Of a stretch of 24,712 nt of DNA, positions 14,933-22,879 are shown piece by piece; position 1 is the first letter of the stretch, and each line of letters starts with the position of its first letter. Below the pieces are notes generated by a model that ran no database searches, was not told where the DNA came from, and saw only the letters and a program-made list of their open reading frames with translations. The stretch covers positions 1 to 24,712 of the forward strand of contig DAOPKE010000035.1 of NCBI GenBank assembly GCA_035390965.1, written 5' to 3'. The stretch is from GWF2-43-63 sp035390965 (GTDB taxonomy: Bacteria > Bacteroidota > Bacteroidia > Bacteroidales > DTU049). The translations under genes were made by a program, and so were the position numbers.

Positions 14933-14940
14933 CAAAAGTA
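14933..14940 (-). promoter_or_regulatory. -7 promoter box of the aspartokinase gene
   Basis: TACTTTTG on the minus strand matches TAnnTTTG exactly, 21 bases before the start codon at 14911. No TTTG is present at the expected -33 position. On the other strand TATCTTCG (14996-15003) is a one-mismatch box for the divergent udk gene. Confidence 0.5.
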
Positions 14941-15021
14941 ATCAATAATTTGCCTGATAAATTTGAAAAATGAACCCGCTAAGTGAATTATTATTTATCT
15001 TCGCAGTCAAACAACAATATC

Positions 15022-15660
15022 ATGCTTGTTATCGGGATTGCCGGCGGAAGCGGTTCAGGAAAAACAACTGTTGTAAAAGCAGTTATGCAGCAATTTACCA
15101 AAGGAGAGGTTTGTCTTCTTTCACAGGATTCGTATTATCGCGACAACGGCCACCTGAGCGCCGAAGAACGTGCCCGCATCAATTTCGACCACCCGTCATC
15201 CATCGAATTCAGTCTGCTGTGTAAACACCTCGATGCTCTCAAAGCCGGCGAAGACATTCAGATGCCGATCTATTCCTATGTAACCTGCGCCCGCTCAAAG
15301 GAAACCATTCCGGTCAGTCCTGCCCGAGTAATGATAGTGGAAGGCATTCTGGTGCTTGCCAATCCGCGGCTGCGCGATCGTCTTGATATCAAAGTTTTTG
15401 TCGATGCCGATGGAGATGACCGCCTGATGCGCATTATCCGTCGCGATATCGAAGAGCGCGGACGTTCCTTCCTTCAGGTGCTGGAACACTACGAACGGTT
15501 TGTCAAACCTATGCACCAGACCTTTATTGAACCAACCAAACGATATGCCGACATCATTATCCCACAGGGCGGCGCCAATAAAATAGCGATTGACATATTA
15601 ACCGCAAAAATCGGGTCCAAACTCGCCGAATACAATGGCAGTCTATCGTCTTCCCAATGA
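15022..15660 (+). CDS. udk: Uridine kinase
   Basis: 212 residues, cytoplasmic. It phosphorylates uridine and cytidine to UMP and CMP in pyrimidine salvage. The Walker A loop is GGSGSGKTT at residues 8-16. Further family landmarks are SQDSYYRD (about 36-43), NFDHPSSIEF (about 55-64), PIYSYVTCAR and the RRDIEERGRS lid region. ATG at 15022 is chosen rather than an in-frame GTG at 14983 because it starts directly at MLVIGIAGGSG, as in characterised uridine kinases. The 3' end overlaps the aat start by 26 bases in another frame, so the two genes form an operon. Confidence 0.95.
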   Translation: MLVIGIAGGSGSGKTTVVKAVMQQFTKGEVCLLSQDSYYRDNGHLSAEERARINFDHPSSIEFSLLCKHLDALKAGEDIQMPIYSYVTCARSKETIPVSPARVMIVEGILVLANPRLRDRLDIKVFVDADGDDRLMRIIRRDIEERGRSFLQVLEHYERFVKPMHQTFIEPTKRYADIIIPQGGANKIAIDILTAKIGSKLAEYNGSLSSSQ

Positions 15661-16273
15661 AATTGTTTTTCCTGATCCGCACGAAGCAGAACCCGATGGA
15701 TTGCTGGCTGTAGGTGGCGATTATTCGGTTGAGCGATTGTTGCTGGCATACAATCATGGCATTTTCCCATGGTTTCAATACAAAGGTGATATTTACTGGT
15801 ATGCCACCAATCCACGTATGATTGTATTTCCCGACAAATACAGACCCAATCATGGCTTACGTCGTGTGTTGAAAAAATGTCCCTATCGGGTTACCATCAA
15901 CACTTGTTTCGAAGAAGTATTAAATCAATGCGCCAAAATAAAACGTAAGGAAAAAGGCACGTGGATTAATAAAAAATACAAAAAAGCATTTATTGAATTA
16001 CATGAAAAAGGATACGCCATATCTATTGAAACATGGCTTGGCGACGAGCTTGTGGGTGGCTTGTATGGGATTGTGGCCGGTTCGGGATTTACCGGTGAAA
16101 GCATGTTTTCGGCACATCCGAACGCATCGAAAGTGGCTTTTCACCAGCTGGTCATGCTTGCCCGCCATTTGAAATGGAAATTTATCGATGCACAACAGGA
16201 TACGCCGCACATGCGCACCCTGGGCGGTGAACTCATTTCTTTTGACGATTTTTATTTATTACTGACCGAATAA
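15635..16273 (+). CDS. aat: Leucyl/phenylalanyl-tRNA--protein transferase
   Basis: 212 residues, cytoplasmic. It transfers Leu or Phe from aminoacyl-tRNA to proteins beginning with Lys or Arg, creating N-degrons for ClpS/ClpAP in the bacterial N-end rule pathway. Family signatures are FPDPHEAEPDGLLAVGGD near the start, YNHGIFPWF (about 39-47), WYATNPRMIVFP, the central GTWINKKYKKAF, GLYGIVAGSGFTGESMF and the C-terminal FIDAQQDTPHMRTLGG. Length is usual for the family. The gene begins inside udk (26-base overlap). No clpS or clpA gene lies in this window. Confidence 0.95.
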   Translation: MAVYRLPNEIVFPDPHEAEPDGLLAVGGDYSVERLLLAYNHGIFPWFQYKGDIYWYATNPRMIVFPDKYRPNHGLRRVLKKCPYRVTINTCFEEVLNQCAKIKRKEKGTWINKKYKKAFIELHEKGYAISIETWLGDELVGGLYGIVAGSGFTGESMFSAHPNASKVAFHQLVMLARHLKWKFIDAQQDTPHMRTLGGELISFDDFYLLLTE

Positions 16274-16302
16274 TTCATAACGAATATCCATTTCAATCTG
16301 CA

Positions 16303-16333
16303 TTTTTTTTCATTTCAGATTGTCGTATCTTTG
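16303..16333 (+). promoter_or_regulatory. Promoter of the acyl-CoA synthetase gene
   Basis: TATCTTTG (16326-16333) matches the -7 consensus exactly. TTTT lies at 16303-16306 with a 19-base spacer, three of four at the -33 site. The start codon follows 23 bases later at 16357. Confidence 0.6.
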
Positions 16334-16356
16334 CATATTAAAATCTGATTTTCCTG

Positions 16357-17958
16357 ATGAAATACACTATTCCGTATTTATTTTCGGAATCTGTCAAGAA
16401 GAATTCCGAGTGTCCGGCACTCACATTTGTAGGAGATAAACCTTTAACGTATTCTGACACGGCCAAACACATCTGCAATACCATTGGATTTTTACAAAAC
16501 AGGGACATTTCGAAAGGAGACAAGGTGGCGCTTTGGGGCACCAATTCGCCGCAATGGGCCATCGCATATCTGGCCATCACAAGCATGGGTGCTGTCGTAG
16601 TGCCCATTCTTCCGGAAACTTTACCAGCCGATGTTGTTAATATTCTCAACCACTCCGAATCGAAGCTGATTTTTCTCACGCAGCCCTTGGCCGTAAAGCT
16701 ATCCGAAGAAAAAGTATCTGATAGTGTCATACAAATCAATCTGGAAGAGCATTTTGACGAAGCCCCGGAAACCCAGACCACCTGCGACTTTGATGTTTTC
16801 GATGTACAAGAAAATGATCTGGCTGCCATCATTTACACATCGGGAACCACCGGACGAGCCAAAGGTGTGATGCTGACCCACCGGAACATATCGCATGTCG
16901 GCTGGCACAGCAACGACATTCAATCCATCAACAACCAGGATCGGTTTCTATCGGTACTGCCACTGGCTCATACTTACGAAAATTTGATCGGTTTTTTGCT
17001 TGCCATGTTTTTTGGTGCCTGCGTATATTACCTCCGCAAAGCACCCACAGCATCAGTTTTGATGCCTGCTATGACCGAAGTAAAACCAACTTTGATGCTA
17101 ACTGTTCCGTTGATTATAGAAAAAGTATATCGTCAGAAAATCATCAGAACCTTCTCGAAAAACCGCTTAATCCGCTTTATATATAGCATTCCTGTTTTCA
17201 GAAAACTGTTGAACAGAATAGCCGGTAAAAAACTATATGCATCGTTTGGCGGGCACTTGAAATTTTTCGGAATCGGTGGTGCCAAGCTGAATGCATCCGT
17301 AGAAAAATTTCTGCGTGAAGCAAAATTCCCATATGCCATTGGTTATGGACTCACCGAATCTGCACCTCTGATTGCAGGAGCCAATGCACAATACACCCGC
17401 TATCAGTCAACCGGTCCGGCATATACAGGCATTTCCATAAAAATCAACAATCCAAACCCCGAAACCGGCGAAGGCGAAATATGGGCAAAAGGTCCCAATG
17501 TCATGCAAGGATATTACAAAGAACCCGATCTCACAGCGGAAGTACTGACAACTGATGGCTGGCTCAAAACCGGCGATCTTGGCAAACTCAGCAAAGACGG
17601 ATATCTGTACATTTTAGGCCGATCGAAAAACGTTATTATTGGTGCCAGCGGGAAAAACATTTACCCCGAAGAAATCGAAGCGCTGATCAACAATTATCCG
17701 TTGGTAGCAGAATCGTTGGTTTTAGAGCGCAAAGGACGTCTGGTAGCGCTTGTACAGTTAAATATGGAAGACCTTGAAGAACAAATCGCCGAGCTGAAAT
17801 CAAACATTGAAGCCCGCAAAGAAGAAATTCTGGAAGACATCAGGAAATACGTAAATGAACGCGTAAGCCAGCTTTCACAACTTCAGTCGGTTATGTTTCA
17901 GCCAACACCATTCGAAAAAACCGCAACGCTGAAGATCAAGCGGTATCTCTATGCGTGA
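16357..17958 (+). CDS. Long-chain fatty acid--CoA ligase (AMP-binding)
   Basis: 533 residues. It activates fatty acids to acyl-CoA through an acyl-adenylate, probably at the inner face of the cytoplasmic membrane. Conserved motifs are the P-loop YTSGTTGRAKGVMLTHRN (about 160-177), YGLTESAPLI (about 328-338), DGWLKTGDLG (about 400-409), and GRSKNVIIGASGKNIYPEEIE (the hinge, about 423 onward; landmark only). The C-terminal LKIKRY carries the likely adenylation lysine. It is shorter than the ~600-residue FadD15-like relatives common in this phylum, so chain-length preference is uncertain. It has its own promoter and no close downstream partner. Confidence 0.92.
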   Translation: MKYTIPYLFSESVKKNSECPALTFVGDKPLTYSDTAKHICNTIGFLQNRDISKGDKVALWGTNSPQWAIAYLAITSMGAVVVPILPETLPADVVNILNHSESKLIFLTQPLAVKLSEEKVSDSVIQINLEEHFDEAPETQTTCDFDVFDVQENDLAAIIYTSGTTGRAKGVMLTHRNISHVGWHSNDIQSINNQDRFLSVLPLAHTYENLIGFLLAMFFGACVYYLRKAPTASVLMPAMTEVKPTLMLTVPLIIEKVYRQKIIRTFSKNRLIRFIYSIPVFRKLLNRIAGKKLYASFGGHLKFFGIGGAKLNASVEKFLREAKFPYAIGYGLTESAPLIAGANAQYTRYQSTGPAYTGISIKINNPNPETGEGEIWAKGPNVMQGYYKEPDLTAEVLTTDGWLKTGDLGKLSKDGYLYILGRSKNVIIGASGKNIYPEEIEALINNYPLVAESLVLERKGRLVALVQLNMEDLEEQIAELKSNIEARKEEILEDIRKYVNERVSQLSQLQSVMFQPTPFEKTATLKIKRYLYA

Positions 17959-17970
17959 TTTTAGAGATAA

Positions 17971-17990
17971 GATTTGAGATTTGAGATTTT
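17971..17990 (+). repeat. Short tandem repeat, unit GATTTGA
   Basis: Two full 7-bp units and a partial third (GATTTGA GATTTGA GATTTT) follow the acyl-CoA synthetase stop codon. Repeats of this AAATCTC type are common non-coding filler. They directly precede the dispersed repeat at 17999. Confidence 0.6.
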
Positions 17991-17998
17991 TGAAGGAG

Positions 17999-18042
17999 AG
18001 CCTGAATTTTGAATGAAGCTTCTTCTTCCTGACTTCGCCACT
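17999..18042. repeat. Dispersed stem-loop repeat, copy A
   Basis: The 29 bases at 17999-18027 recur exactly, but inverted, at 24630-24658. The following 15 bases (CCTGACTTCGCCACT) recur in direct orientation with one mismatch at 24659-24673. The simplest reading is an element with inverted arms of the GAAGTCAGG / CCTGACTTC type around a 29-base core. Confidence 0.75.
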
Positions 18043-18160
18043 GGGACACCCATTTTTTCTGAAGTTTTTGAGGAAATTCATCCAATAAAAACAAAGGAAG
18101 AGTGTAATACCAAAAGGAAATATAATTTAGTCCAAATGTGATTTGTGTTATTTTATTTTG

Positions 18161-18168
18161 TATCTTTG
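18161..18168 (+). promoter_or_regulatory. Promoter box of the transposase gene
   Basis: TATCTTTG matches TAnnTTTG exactly, 18 bases before the transposase ATG. A TTTG at 18142-18145 has a shorter than usual 15-base spacer. The box overlaps TTTGGACTA, so a protein bound to that repeat could block transcription (inference). Confidence 0.5.
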
Positions 18169-18186
18169 GACTATTAAATAATTCAC

Positions 18187-19241
18187 ATGGCAGCACCAAA
18201 GATCATAATTGTTACCGAAAATTTGCAGGAATTGAAGCAGATTTTGAAGTCCACATCAGCGTTTCTGGCTCCCAGAGTGCGTATGCTGATAGAATTAAAA
18301 AGACATGAAAACAGTGGTATTTCTAAAAGAGATCTGGCTGAGTTGATTGGCGTGAATCACAATAGCGTTCAGACATGGAGAACTGCTTATGAGAAAGGTG
18401 GCATCAACTTACTTTTGTCGCATAAAAAAACAGGTTATAAGCCATCGGTTATCACCAAAGAAGAGCATCGAATTATTGAGAAAAAACTGAATGATCCGAC
18501 GAACAATATTCGTGGATACAAAGAGCTGCAGCAGTGGATAGAAGACGAATTGGAAAAGAAAATTGTTTACAGCACATTGATGAAGTATTGCGTTCGCAAA
18601 TTTGGATCGTCCATAAAAGTTGGACGCAAAAGCCACATTAATAAAGATGTTGAAGCAGTAGAAGGTTTTAAAAAAAATTCTCGGAAGTCTGCATCCAGGC
18701 AATCGAAAGCAAAAAAGTACGATTTGAAAAAGTAAATCTATTTTTTCAGGATGAAAGCCGCTTTGGGCTGTTTACAAGAAATGGAAAAGCACTAACAGCC
18801 AAAGCTGTAAAACCAATAATTCCGTTCCATCAGGTATTCAAATCACTCTATCTCTATGGTGCTTTTTCACCAATAAATGGTGATGGTTTTTTGCTCGAAC
18901 TTCCGGCTTGCAATGCCGATTTGTTTCAATTATTTCTCAACGAATTTTCACTCCAAAATCCAGACGAATTGAAATTAATTGTGCTGGACAACGGTGCATT
19001 TCATAAAGCTCAAAAACTGGCGATCCCAGAAAACATAGTCCTCATCTTTCTTCCCCCGTACTCGCCAGAATTAAATCCAGCTGAGAAAATCTGGGCCAAA
19101 TTCAAAAGAGATTTCACCAACCGTCTGTTCCATACACTTGATTCCCTTGAAAAATACTTGTGCGAACTTTCTTCTTCGCTGCAAAGAAGCGAGGTGATTT
19201 CAATCACATCTTTTAGCTATGTGTTTTCTTGTCCGCTTTGA
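18187..19241 (+). CDS. IS630-family transposase, made by -1 frameshift
   Basis: The first frame (18187-18735) gives an N-terminal helix-turn-helix region (SKRDLAELIGVNHNSVQTW, about residues 48-66) but no catalytic domain. The -1 frame continues past it: at the A8 run 18670-18677 a slip of -1 joins EGFKK to KFSEVCIQAIE and then FQDESRFG. This second frame runs to the stop at 19239-19241. The joined protein is about 351 residues, normal for IS630. The DDE triad is complete: Asp at 18750-18752 (FQDESRFG), Asp at 18987-18989 (IVLDNGAF) and Glu at 19083-19085 (ELNPAEKIW). No stop or gap other than the slip is seen, so programmed frameshifting is more likely than decay, but a single-base deletion cannot be excluded. 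Confidence 0.85.
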
Positions 19242-19254
19242 ACTACCGTATAAT

Positions 19255-19557
19255 TCACTTTGATATTAGATTTTTATTGATGGGTACGTTCATGCTTAAA
19301 GGCACATCCAGAGCCATGTTCAATGATACATTGACCGGAATGGAAATGGGAATGGAAATGCTTGTTTTAACCGGAATGGTGTCTTTCACATCTGCTTCGA
19401 CCATGAAGCTGCTGTTGCCGATGCTTTCAATGATATCGGCTGCTGTATTGAGTTTGTTTTGTGCATGCCCGATTTTATCAAAAGCAAAAAAAGCAATGGC
19501 TGAAATCAGCAGAATGCTTATTGAAATGATAATGGCTGTGCGGGTTTTGAAATTCAT
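19255..19557 (-). CDS. Small membrane-anchored protein, unknown function
   Basis: 100 residues. One N-terminal transmembrane segment (about 8-26) is followed by a short helical stretch and then a Pro/Val/Ile-rich tail in which hydrophobic residue-Pro steps recur (SIPISIPVNVSL, ALDVPLSMNVPIN). I recognise no domain. From memory, similar tails occur in uncharacterised Bacteroidota membrane proteins, often longer. The start overlaps the stop of the upstream gene by one base (TAATG), so it is coupled to the 162-residue membrane protein. The stop codon lies about ten bases outside the right end of the IS630 element, so the frame ends before the insertion. Confidence 0.65.
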   Translation of the reverse strand: MNFKTRTAIIISISILLISAIAFFAFDKIGHAQNKLNTAADIIESIGNSSFMVEADVKDTIPVKTSISIPISIPVNVSLNMALDVPLSMNVPINKNLISK

Positions 19558-20045
19558 TATTCGGGTTCGATATTTCTGGTTTCAGCTTCGAAAATTTCTT
19601 TTTTTAACGAAAGTTGATAACCAAAAAACAGCGAATTGAGCAAAAAGCCAATAGTGGTAAGATAATACCCTGTTCCCATGGAAATGATGATAACCATTGA
19701 TCCTTCGCTTGGAATATCTTTTCGTATATGAAAATAAAAATACACCAGAGCCGCTAAACCCAGAACGCTGACAATAAGCGATGCTATTGTGTTTCCCCTG
19801 AATTTCAGAAAGGCCATAATCAAGCCGGCAACTGCGAGAATCATTGATGAAATAATAAAAATATCAGGATTAATATTATAGGGCTCTTCGTCGCTGTCAG
19901 CTTCTATTTGTGTGCCTGTGGCCAGATGGATGCCGTTCATTTTAGCAATTTCGTAATTGCCACATTTGACAGTAACAAATGGCAGCAGAAAGCAAATAAT
20001 TATCAGCGCAAAAGACATCTTTGGAAAGTGTGGAAATAGTTTCAT
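19557..20045 (-). CDS. Four-helix inner-membrane protein, unknown function
   Basis: 162 residues with four hydrophobic segments at about 9-26, 62-82, 87-107 and 116-140. An acidic extracytoplasmic loop (IEADSDEEPYNINPD, about 47-61) lies after the first. The C-terminus is charged (KKEIFEAETRNIEPE). I cannot name a family. A perfect TATATTTG promoter box (minus, 20079-20072) lies 27 bases upstream. The gene is followed without gap by the 100-residue membrane protein, so the two make a small operon separated from gpsA by a terminator. Confidence 0.7.
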   Translation of the reverse strand: MKLFPHFPKMSFALIIICFLLPFVTVKCGNYEIAKMNGIHLATGTQIEADSDEEPYNINPDIFIISSMILAVAGLIMAFLKFRGNTIASLIVSVLGLAALVYFYFHIRKDIPSEGSMVIIISMGTGYYLTTIGFLLNSLFFGYQLSLKKEIFEAETRNIEPE

Positions 20046-20071
20046 GTCTGTACATTTTCTGGTTCATTATA

Positions 20072-20079
20072 CAAATATA
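20072..20079 (-). promoter_or_regulatory. -7 promoter box of the small membrane-protein operon
   Basis: TATATTTG on the minus strand matches TAnnTTTG exactly, with the ATG at 20045. There is no good TTTG at -33. It lies just downstream of the gpsA terminator, where a new transcription unit is expected. Confidence 0.5.
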
Positions 20080-20111
20080 ACGAATTCGGTAATAGATTTG
20101 TTTGAGCCGAT

Positions 20112-20149
20112 AAAAAACCCTACAGAGTCTCAATGCTGCAAGGTTTTTT
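20112..20149 (-). terminator. Intrinsic terminator after gpsA
   Basis: On the minus strand AAAAAACCTTGCAG pairs with CTGTAGGGTTTTTT around an eight- to ten-base loop: 14 pairs, two of them G-U. The closing T6 is the termination tract. It lies 35 bases past the gpsA stop codon. Because the stem ends in A-run and T-run it could also work in the other direction. Confidence 0.8.
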
Positions 20150-20183
20150 ATATCGCACCTTTTAACTATGTGATTTTTGTTTG

Positions 20184-21185
20184 TTATTTCAGTTTCTCGG
20201 CCAGCCGGCGCATTTCCTGACTGGGAGAAACATTATTGTAGCAGATATTGTACACAGCATTCAGAATCGGCATATCTACTTTGTATTCTTCATTGATTTC
20301 GGACATGCATTTCGAAGCATAGTATCCTTCTGCTATTTGTTTCATTTCAATGCGGGAGTAATTTACACTGTATCCTTTTCCTATCAGATTGCCGAACATG
20401 CGATTGCGGCTGAATTGGCTGTAGGATGTAACAATAATGTCGCCGCAATAGGCCGTCATGTTCACATCGCGTTTGCAATGGTTGATGGCATCGAGAAAAC
20501 CACGCATTTCCATGATGGCATTGGTGGTAAGCACACTCAGAAAATTGTCGCCGTAACCAAGTCCTACACTAATGCCGGCAGCTACTGCATATATGTTTTT
20601 TAAAACAGAGGCATATTCAATTCCAACAACATCGGAAGAAACAGAAATTTTAATATTTCTCGAGCCCAGAAGTTCTGTCAATACAGTGCCGATGTCTTCG
20701 TTTACCGATGCTGCAGTGAGGTACGAAAGACGATCCATGACAACTTCTTCGGCGTGTGTTGGACCGGCAATCATTCCGTAATTTTCTGCAGGCACATCGA
20801 AAACAGTGTTGAAATAACGGCTGATAATGGAATTGAATTCAGGGATGACACCTTTGATGGCCGAAATAATTATTTTGTCCTGAAATATTTTTTTATCCAA
20901 TGATTCCAGTTGCTGATGCAGAAATGCAGCCGGGATGCAGAAAATGACAATATCGGAATTAGAAATTACTTCATCCAGGTTGTTGCTGGCAACAATTTTT
21001 GTAGGATCAAGTTCAACCTGACTCAGATATTCGGGATTATGTCTTGAGTTGCGGATAGCATCTATGACTTCCTGCCGGCGGATGAACCAATTGACTTTCT
21101 TTTGGTGGTGCTGCAGTACTTTGATAATGGCTGTAGCCCAGCTTCCACCTCCAACAATTCCTATTTTATGAGCAATTTTTATCAT
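20184..21185 (-). CDS. gpsA: Glycerol-3-phosphate dehydrogenase, NAD(P)+
   Basis: 333 residues, cytoplasmic. It reduces dihydroxyacetone phosphate to sn-glycerol 3-phosphate for phospholipid synthesis. The Rossmann dinucleotide loop is GIVGGGSWATA (9-19), and IFCIPAAFL (81-89) is the usual nucleotide-edge strand. The catalytic lysines are in SAIKG (Lys111) and SVLKNIYAVAAG (Lys196). NAIMEMRGF (222-230) corresponds to the conserved substrate-binding helix. It starts six bases after the M28 peptidase stop codon and is followed by a strong terminator, so it is the last gene of a three-gene minus-strand unit. Confidence 0.95.
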   Translation of the reverse strand: MIKIAHKIGIVGGGSWATAIIKVLQHHQKKVNWFIRRQEVIDAIRNSRHNPEYLSQVELDPTKIVASNNLDEVISNSDIVIFCIPAAFLHQQLESLDKKIFQDKIIISAIKGVIPEFNSIISRYFNTVFDVPAENYGMIAGPTHAEEVVMDRLSYLTAASVNEDIGTVLTELLGSRNIKISVSSDVVGIEYASVLKNIYAVAAGISVGLGYGDNFLSVLTTNAIMEMRGFLDAINHCKRDVNMTAYCGDIIVTSYSQFSRNRMFGNLIGKGYSVNYSRIEMKQIAEGYYASKCMSEINEEYKVDMPILNAVYNICYNNVSPSQEMRRLAEKLK

Positions 21186-21191
21186 TTTTGG

Positions 21192-22868
21192 TCAGAACAC
21201 TACTTCTACCGAATTTTCAATTTGGTCGCGAAGGTAAGTAATTTTTGTCTTATCACCTTTTTTGAATGCCGAAAGTGCTTTCATATAACTCATAATGTCG
21301 GTTACGGTACTTTCGCCGATCTGAATGACAATGTCGCCTGACAGCATTCCTGCCTGATCAGCTGTTTTTCCTTTTGTAACAGCATCAATACGCATTCCCT
21401 TGCCTTCCCATGCATGATCCGGAATTACACCCAATGTTACTCCAGGTCTTTTTCCTCGATTGCCTGAGGCCGATTCTGTTTTCTGAAAATGAAGCTTTTC
21501 CCGCTTGTTCAGCTTTTCGGTGATTTCCAAGGCAATCAACAGAACATCAGCCATTCCGTCACGATTGATCTTTTCTGTATCATCCGATGGTTTGTGATAG
21601 TCTTCATGCATGCCGGTGATGAAAAACAATACCGGAATATCTTTCAGGTAAAATGACATTTGATCGGATCCGGCTGTACCCGATGCACTTTTTCTGATGT
21701 TTATTGTTCCGGCGTATGATTGTTCTATCAGACTATCCCATTCTGCAGCAGTACCTGTTCCAATGATGTTTAATTTCGGATTTTCCTTGTCCATTCTGCC
21801 CACCATGTCAAAATTCAGCATGGCCACAAACGAGCTGTCGGGCAGGTGATTCTGATTTATAAATGCCTTGCTGCCGAGCAGTCCTTTTTCTTCGGCACTG
21901 AATGCAATGAAAAGAAAATTGTGTTGTGGTGATTCAATTTTATTGATTTGCTGAGCCAGTTCTATTAAAACTGCAACTCCGCTGGCATTGTCATCGGCTC
22001 CGTTGTGAATGGCGCTGTCGTTGCTCAATGAGCCGGCAGAGCCGTATCCCAGATGGTCGTAATGCGCTCCGATTACTATCGTAGTTGGTTTATTGTTGTT
22101 TATCCAGGCAGCAACATTGTAGCCGGTTTTTTCATTTTTTGAAAAGATGCATTCGCTGCGAAGGTTTGCAGTCTTGTTTTTGAGGATGGTTTTTGAAAGA
22201 TCTTTTCCCGCTCCGATAACGGGTATGTTGGCTCTGTTTCTGTCGGTATTGAATGCAGCAGTTACCGGAAAATTCTCATTGTTGCTACTAACAAGAATGA
22301 CAGATTCGGGATTGAATCGGGTGGCTTTGCCAACTGCTGTTTCCAACAGGCCTGTGTATGACTGGGATTGACTGTTGCTGCACGAATCGGAATAGTTTAT
22401 ATCAATGATGATAACAACGTTTTTGTTGAAGGTTGGATTTAACTCTTTGTATTTTTCGTCACTGAGTCCATCCTCTGCAAAAAATATTTTTCCTGTAAAA
22501 GTGTAATTTACCAGCGGGTTGATATAGAAAAAATCCTGATTGAGCCGGAACGGTTTTTCATTGATATAAACAGTTCCGGATGTATAGGAATAACCTTCGG
22601 AAAATTGAAAAGGTATGCAATAATCTTTTTCTGGAAGTGGTTTTAGTCCGGTATTGCTGAATTCTAAAGCAATATATTGCATAGCTTTTGCTTCGCCCTC
22701 GGTGCCGGCTTCACGGCCCAGCATGCTGTCATGGGCCAGCGCTCCAACATGATTGTACAGGCGATCAGCCATCGCATGTTTTTCTTCAGCAGAAATATTT
22801 TGAAGAAATTGCCCCTGCAGAAATAATGACTGCAGGAGCAATAATGAAAGAATAAAAAATCGATGCAT
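21192..22868 (-). CDS. M28 family zinc peptidase with C-terminal PDZ domain
   Basis: 558 residues with a signal peptide (MHRFFILSLLLLQSLFLQGQ), so exported. Residues about 100-245 resemble a protease-associated insert. The M28 aminopeptidase core (about 245-455) shows every zinc ligand and catalytic residue: His269 and Asp271 (GAHYDH), Asp292 (GADDNASG), Glu326-Glu327 (FSAEEKGLLG), Asp354 (NFDMVGR) and His425 (DYHKPSDD). Residues about 470-555 form a PDZ domain (LGVIPDH...VTKGKTADQAGMLSGDIVIQIG), which usually binds peptide C-termini or positions substrate. It lies 11 bases after the M49-like gene and six before gpsA, so the two peptidases are co-transcribed and probably act on peptides in the periplasm. 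Confidence 0.93.
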   Translation of the reverse strand: MHRFFILSLLLLQSLFLQGQFLQNISAEEKHAMADRLYNHVGALAHDSMLGREAGTEGEAKAMQYIALEFSNTGLKPLPEKDYCIPFQFSEGYSYTSGTVYINEKPFRLNQDFFYINPLVNYTFTGKIFFAEDGLSDEKYKELNPTFNKNVVIIIDINYSDSCSNSQSQSYTGLLETAVGKATRFNPESVILVSSNNENFPVTAAFNTDRNRANIPVIGAGKDLSKTILKNKTANLRSECIFSKNEKTGYNVAAWINNNKPTTIVIGAHYDHLGYGSAGSLSNDSAIHNGADDNASGVAVLIELAQQINKIESPQHNFLFIAFSAEEKGLLGSKAFINQNHLPDSSFVAMLNFDMVGRMDKENPKLNIIGTGTAAEWDSLIEQSYAGTINIRKSASGTAGSDQMSFYLKDIPVLFFITGMHEDYHKPSDDTEKINRDGMADVLLIALEITEKLNKREKLHFQKTESASGNRGKRPGVTLGVIPDHAWEGKGMRIDAVTKGKTADQAGMLSGDIVIQIGESTVTDIMSYMKALSAFKKGDKTKITYLRDQIENSVEVVF

Positions 22869-22879
22869 TCTGATTTATT

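Larger units (their letters stand above)
18128..19245 (+). mobile_element. IS630-family insertion sequence
   Basis: An element of about 1.1 kb carrying a DDE transposase of IS630 type. Proposed ends: TAGTCCAAA at 18128-18136 and TTTGAACTA at 19237-19245, which are inverted matches at 8 of 9 and both begin with the TA target expected for the IS630/Tc1/mariner group. Similarity of the ends fades after nine bases, so the exact limits are tentative. A second TTTGGACTA (18165-18173), a perfect inverted partner of the left end, lies just upstream of the transposase start and could be a second transposase-binding site. Confidence 0.7.

Noticed and set aside
19246..19260. The 100-residue membrane protein as a gene truncated by the IS element
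   Set aside because: Its stop codon (19255-19257) lies outside the proposed IS end at 19245, so the frame ends in host sequence. This would change if the IS boundary were wrong.
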